Assembly: GCF_902728265.1 (NCBI RefSeq)
Contig: NZ_CACVBR010000031.1
Coordinates: 1-44,567 of the forward strand
From: Chryseobacterium potabilaquae
GTDB taxonomy: Bacteria; Bacteroidota; Bacteroidia; Flavobacteriales; Weeksellaceae
Direction of reading: 5' to 3'
DNA length: 44,567 bases
Shown: positions 42,457 through 44,567 of the stretch, piece by piece
Layout of the letters: each line of letters begins with the position of its first letter
How positions within the stretch are numbered: the first letter of the stretch is position 1
Program-made: the position numbers and the translations under genes
Notes under the pieces: model-generated
What the model saw: the letters and a program-made list of their open reading frames with translations, nothing else
Database searches by the model: none
What the model was told of the DNA's origin: nothing

Positions 42457-43293
42457 ATGAAAAAGAACATTCTATTGTTCGGTCTTTTTGTCGTTTCGAC
42501 TGCGATTTCTTGTAATGCTAATTCTGATTCAGAAATACTCAATGAATCGACTCATTCTTCTATGAATAGAGCGGCATCGGTAGATAATTCATCAGATCTG
42601 ATTTATAATAATCCTAATCCAATTTCCTTAAATTTTACAGCTGCTTCAAAGAAGGCTTTGAATGTACCCATTGATGAGCTTACTTCTTTACAAGAAGTAC
42701 AGATTTTATATTTTAGAGATAGAGAAATAGGATTTAATGCCATATTACCTGTCGCAGCAAACTATAAAGCAGGGTTTACACCTGCCAGAGGTATTGTGTT
42801 AGGAAAAGCGTATTATTTTCCTTATAAAACAAATCCTAATCCTAACAACTTTTTGGCTACTGTAGGAAATGTAGAAGTAAAGTTGTTACCTACAGATAAT
42901 GATCCTCAATATGTCCTTACGGGAGAAATGAACGGATGCTCTCTTATAGTAACGAAATCATCTAATGAAAGTAATTTTAGAGTTTGGCATTTTCCAAGTC
43001 CGGATAGTTATAAAACGGCCTATAATGAATTTAAAAAGAAGTTTAAAGGACAAATTTTTGGAGAAATAAAATACGCAGACTATGGAGGAGATGTATCGAA
43101 AGGAGAAATAGATGGGGTTAATTATCTCTACTATAATAGTAGTATAAACAAATGGGAACTTACATGCATTCCAACCAAGAGAATTATAGAAACAAACCCT
43201 CAAAAATTAGCACTATGGATGGGAAACTGGGCCGGAAAATCGAATGTACCTAGATTTAAAAGAATTCTAAATTTTTTACAACCCATAGAATAG
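42457..43293 (+). CDS. lipoprotein with conserved Cys-His motif, unknown (first of tandem pair)
   Basis: 278 residues. Signal sequence with lipobox (STAISC, Cys19), followed by NANSDSE, acidic residues that may act as a surface-export signal as described for some Bacteroidota lipoproteins. The mature protein aligns with the next gene from NPNPISLNF to the last residue (QPIE). The most conserved block is YVLTGEMNGC (C161), LIVTK, then FRVWHFPSP (H178), 17 residues apart. This G-C-[SA]-L-I-V...V-x-H pattern recalls the catalytic Cys and His of CNF1/BLF1-type glutamine deamidase toxins, but I have no alignment to support it. A terminator separates it from its paralog. Confidence 0.6.
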   Translation: MKKNILLFGLFVVSTAISCNANSDSEILNESTHSSMNRAASVDNSSDLIYNNPNPISLNFTAASKKALNVPIDELTSLQEVQILYFRDREIGFNAILPVAANYKAGFTPARGIVLGKAYYFPYKTNPNPNNFLATVGNVEVKLLPTDNDPQYVLTGEMNGCSLIVTKSSNESNFRVWHFPSPDSYKTAYNEFKKKFKGQIFGEIKYADYGGDVSKGEIDGVNYLYYNSSINKWELTCIPTKRIIETNPQKLALWMGNWAGKSNVPRFKRILNFLQPIE

Positions 43294-43322
43294 TATCAGA
43301 ACTTTAAATGTAGATATTTCAG

Positions 43323-43353
43323 TCCAGACATATAAGTCTGGATTTTATTTTTA
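43323..43353 (+). terminator. terminator between the two paralogs
   Basis: TCCAGAC (43323-43329) and GTCTGGA (43336-43342) with loop ATATAA, followed by TTTTATTTTT. Confidence 0.8.
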
Positions 43354-43569
43354 AATTAATTTCTTAATTTATTGTAAAATATTAAATATTTTTCATATAT
43401 TAGTGAAATATTTTTCGGTCAAAAGAATTAAAAGTTTCTATTCTAAATCTTCAATAAGCGTCTGAATGTTTGTGCCAACAAAATAGAAATTAGTTTTTTG
43501 AAACTTCACACATCTAAAAAGACCATTAAAATAATTTAATTTTTGTAACAAACATTTAAACTACAAACT

Positions 43570-44322
43570 ATGAATAGATTTGAAGACGCATATCTTATGG
43601 ATAAAAATAAGAATGTAAAAAATGATCAAGATTTAATTTGGGATAACCCAAATCCAATTTCTTTGAACTTTAAAGTTGCTTCTGAGAAAGCATTAGCAAC
43701 ACCAATTATGAGTCTTACCTCTTTAGAGGAGGTCCAAATTTTATATTTTAGAGATCTCCCATTTAATGCGATATTGCCGGTAGCTAAATTTAAGCGCGGC
43801 TTTACTCCTGCTAAAGGCATTCATTTGGGAAAGGCGTATTACTTTCCATATCTCACCAATCCTGATCCTTCTAACTTTTGGGGAACTGTTGGAAATGTGG
43901 AGGTAAAGATATCTCCATCATCGAATGATCCTCAATATGTTCTTACTGGAGAAATGAATGGGTGTGCTTTGATAGTAACGAAGCCTGAGGGTGATGATGC
44001 TACTTTTAGAGTTTGGCATTTCCCAAGTCCAGGTAGTTATAGAATTGCATATGAAGAGTTTAAGAAGAAGTTTAAAGGTCAGATTTATGGGGAAATAAAA
44101 TATTCGGATTATGGAGGAGATGAACTGAAAGGAGAAATAGATGCTGTTAATTACTTATACTATAATCCTCATACGGGGCTATGGGAACTTTCGTGTATTC
44201 CAATCCGTAGAATTATAGAAAGAGATCCTGCAAAATTGGCATTATGGAATGGAAACTGGATTGGTACGTCTGAGGTCCCTAGGTTTAAAAAGGATCTTAA
44301 CTTTTTTCATCCCATAGAATAA
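43570..44322 (+). CDS. signal-less paralog with conserved Cys-His motif, unknown (second of tandem pair)
   Basis: 250 residues. From NPNPISLNFKVASEKAL to the end (FHPIE) it is closely similar to the preceding lipoprotein (I judge well over half the positions identical by eye), with the same block YVLTGEMNGC (C132) and FRVWHFPSP (H150), 18 residues apart. Unlike its neighbour it has no signal peptide: the N-terminus MNRFEDAYLMDKNKNVKNDQD is hydrophilic. I see no upstream frame that would supply one. It could be cytosolic, exported by a contractile or other signal-less route, or the remains of a duplication that lost its leader. Function unknown. A strong terminator follows. Confidence 0.6.
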   Translation: MNRFEDAYLMDKNKNVKNDQDLIWDNPNPISLNFKVASEKALATPIMSLTSLEEVQILYFRDLPFNAILPVAKFKRGFTPAKGIHLGKAYYFPYLTNPDPSNFWGTVGNVEVKISPSSNDPQYVLTGEMNGCALIVTKPEGDDATFRVWHFPSPGSYRIAYEEFKKKFKGQIYGEIKYSDYGGDELKGEIDAVNYLYYNPHTGLWELSCIPIRRIIERDPAKLALWNGNWIGTSEVPRFKKDLNFFHPIE

Positions 44323-44350
44323 TTCTATAATAAATTTTGATATTGATTGT

Positions 44351-44379
44351 AAGCCAAACGTAAAGTTTGGCTTTTTTTA
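44351..44379 (+). terminator. terminator after the second paralog
   Basis: AAGCCAAAC (44351-44359) and GTTTGGCTT (44365-44373) with loop GTAAA, then seven T. Confidence 0.9.
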
Positions 44380-44441
44380 TTTCTAATATTAAATTTTTAA
44401 ATATTTTTAATTGATATGAATTTGATAATCAGGATTTTAAT

Positions 44442-44464
44442 GGATCAGGCGCAAAAGTTGGGGG
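44442..44464. repeat. candidate terminal inverted repeat of the IS element
   Basis: The segment from GGATCAGGCGC to AAAGTTGGGGG lies directly outside the transposase stop codon, where an IS end is expected, and is G-rich unlike its surroundings. The other end lies outside the window, so it cannot be confirmed. Confidence 0.35.
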
Positions 44465-44567
44465 CTATGCAAAAAGTTTGGATAATCTGAATAAGAAAAA
44501 GGTTCTGTCTTTTACCCCTCTTAGTTGCAATCTAAAGTTTTTGATTTTCGCATTAAAAGACTCTGCT
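44465..44567 (-). CDS. transposase C-terminus, ISL3/ISAon1-like (partial)
   Basis: Only the last 33 residues are inside the window; the gene runs in from beyond the right edge on the minus strand and stops at 44465. The tail AESFNAKI...LRGVKD...FFLFRLSKLFA matches, from memory, the C-terminus of the DDE transposases of the ISAon1 group (ISL3 family) that are frequent in Bacteroidota: AESFNAKIK followed by an F/R-rich stretch and a final F-x-L-x-R-L-x-K-x-x-A. It ends next to a G-rich candidate terminal repeat. This marks the right edge as mobile DNA beside the paralog pair. Confidence 0.65.
   Translation of the reverse strand, partial: AESFNAKIKNFRLQLRGVKDRTFFLFRLSKLFA

Noticed and set aside
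42457..44322. Homology of the Cys-His paralogs to the secreted protein-glutaminase of Chryseobacterium
   Set aside because: That enzyme as I recall it is Cys-rich with a different sequence around its nucleophile; no similarity is visible here.
1..44567. CRISPR array, tRNA, rRNA or prophage
   Set aside because: No regularly spaced repeats, cloverleaf sequence or phage structural gene set was seen; the baseplate-like pair lacks head, tail and lysis genes.

Overview
The window comes from a low-GC member of the Bacteroidota, most likely a Flavobacteriia species of the Chryseobacterium type (Weeksellaceae). The evidence is the very AT-rich spacers, the near absence of Shine-Dalgarno sites, promoters of the Bacteroidetes sigma type (TTTG, about 20 bases, TAnnTTTG), type IX secretion (T9SS) sorting domains, a type VI secretion pair that resembles the Bacteroidota T6SS-iii class, and an ATP synthase operon that stops after the gamma subunit. 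Genus is inferred from gene content, not from a marker gene. Nearly all genes lie on the + strand; ffh, an XRE regulator and a DUF4920 protein are the exceptions.

Layout. 1-2566: an outer-membrane beta-barrel protein, then ffh (SRP54) facing left. 2678-8086: a small membrane protein followed by atpB-E-F-H-A-G. 8193-9868: a CNNM/CorC-type membrane protein and clpS. 9983-13766: uridine kinase, a FtsB/DivIC-like protein, the methylmalonyl-CoA mutase small subunit, a DinB-family protein and a methyltransferase with a THUMP-like domain, all tightly packed. 13822-16444: a small lipoprotein, an M20 dipeptidase and a short-chain dehydrogenase. 16592-18380: etfB and etfA. 18570-22537: a bifunctional-nuclease (DUF151) protein with a UVR motif, a nucleoside permease, a small membrane protein and a thiolase. 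22651-24141: an MFS (UMF1-type) transporter. 24355-28582: two tandem paralogous secreted metalloproteases with T9SS sorting tails. 28705-30576: a mevalonate-kinase-like GHMP kinase and a UbiA prenyltransferase. 30629-31792: proline dehydrogenase. 32078-34496: an XRE regulator and an M14 carboxypeptidase separated by 772 bases of non-coding DNA that hold repeated palindromes and DnaA-box-like sites. 34552-36630: DUF4920 protein and an amino-acid permease. 36771-39150: TssE/TssF-like T6SS baseplate genes with no other T6SS gene nearby. 39291-42119: uvrA. 42457-44322: a tandem pair of unrecognised paralogs with an invariant Cys and His. 44465-end: the C-terminal tail of an insertion-sequence transposase.

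How it fits together. The left 31 kb is conserved energy and intermediary metabolism: ATP synthase, ETF plus thiolase (acyl-CoA oxidation), methylmalonyl-CoA, proline oxidation and isoprenoid steps. The right third is more accessory. Its most interesting part is the last 8 kb, where an orphan T6SS baseplate pair, two closely related proteins whose Cys/His pattern recalls CNF1/BLF1-type deamidase toxins (one a lipoprotein, one without any signal peptide), and an IS element lie near each other. That functional reading is a hypothesis from motif pattern only.
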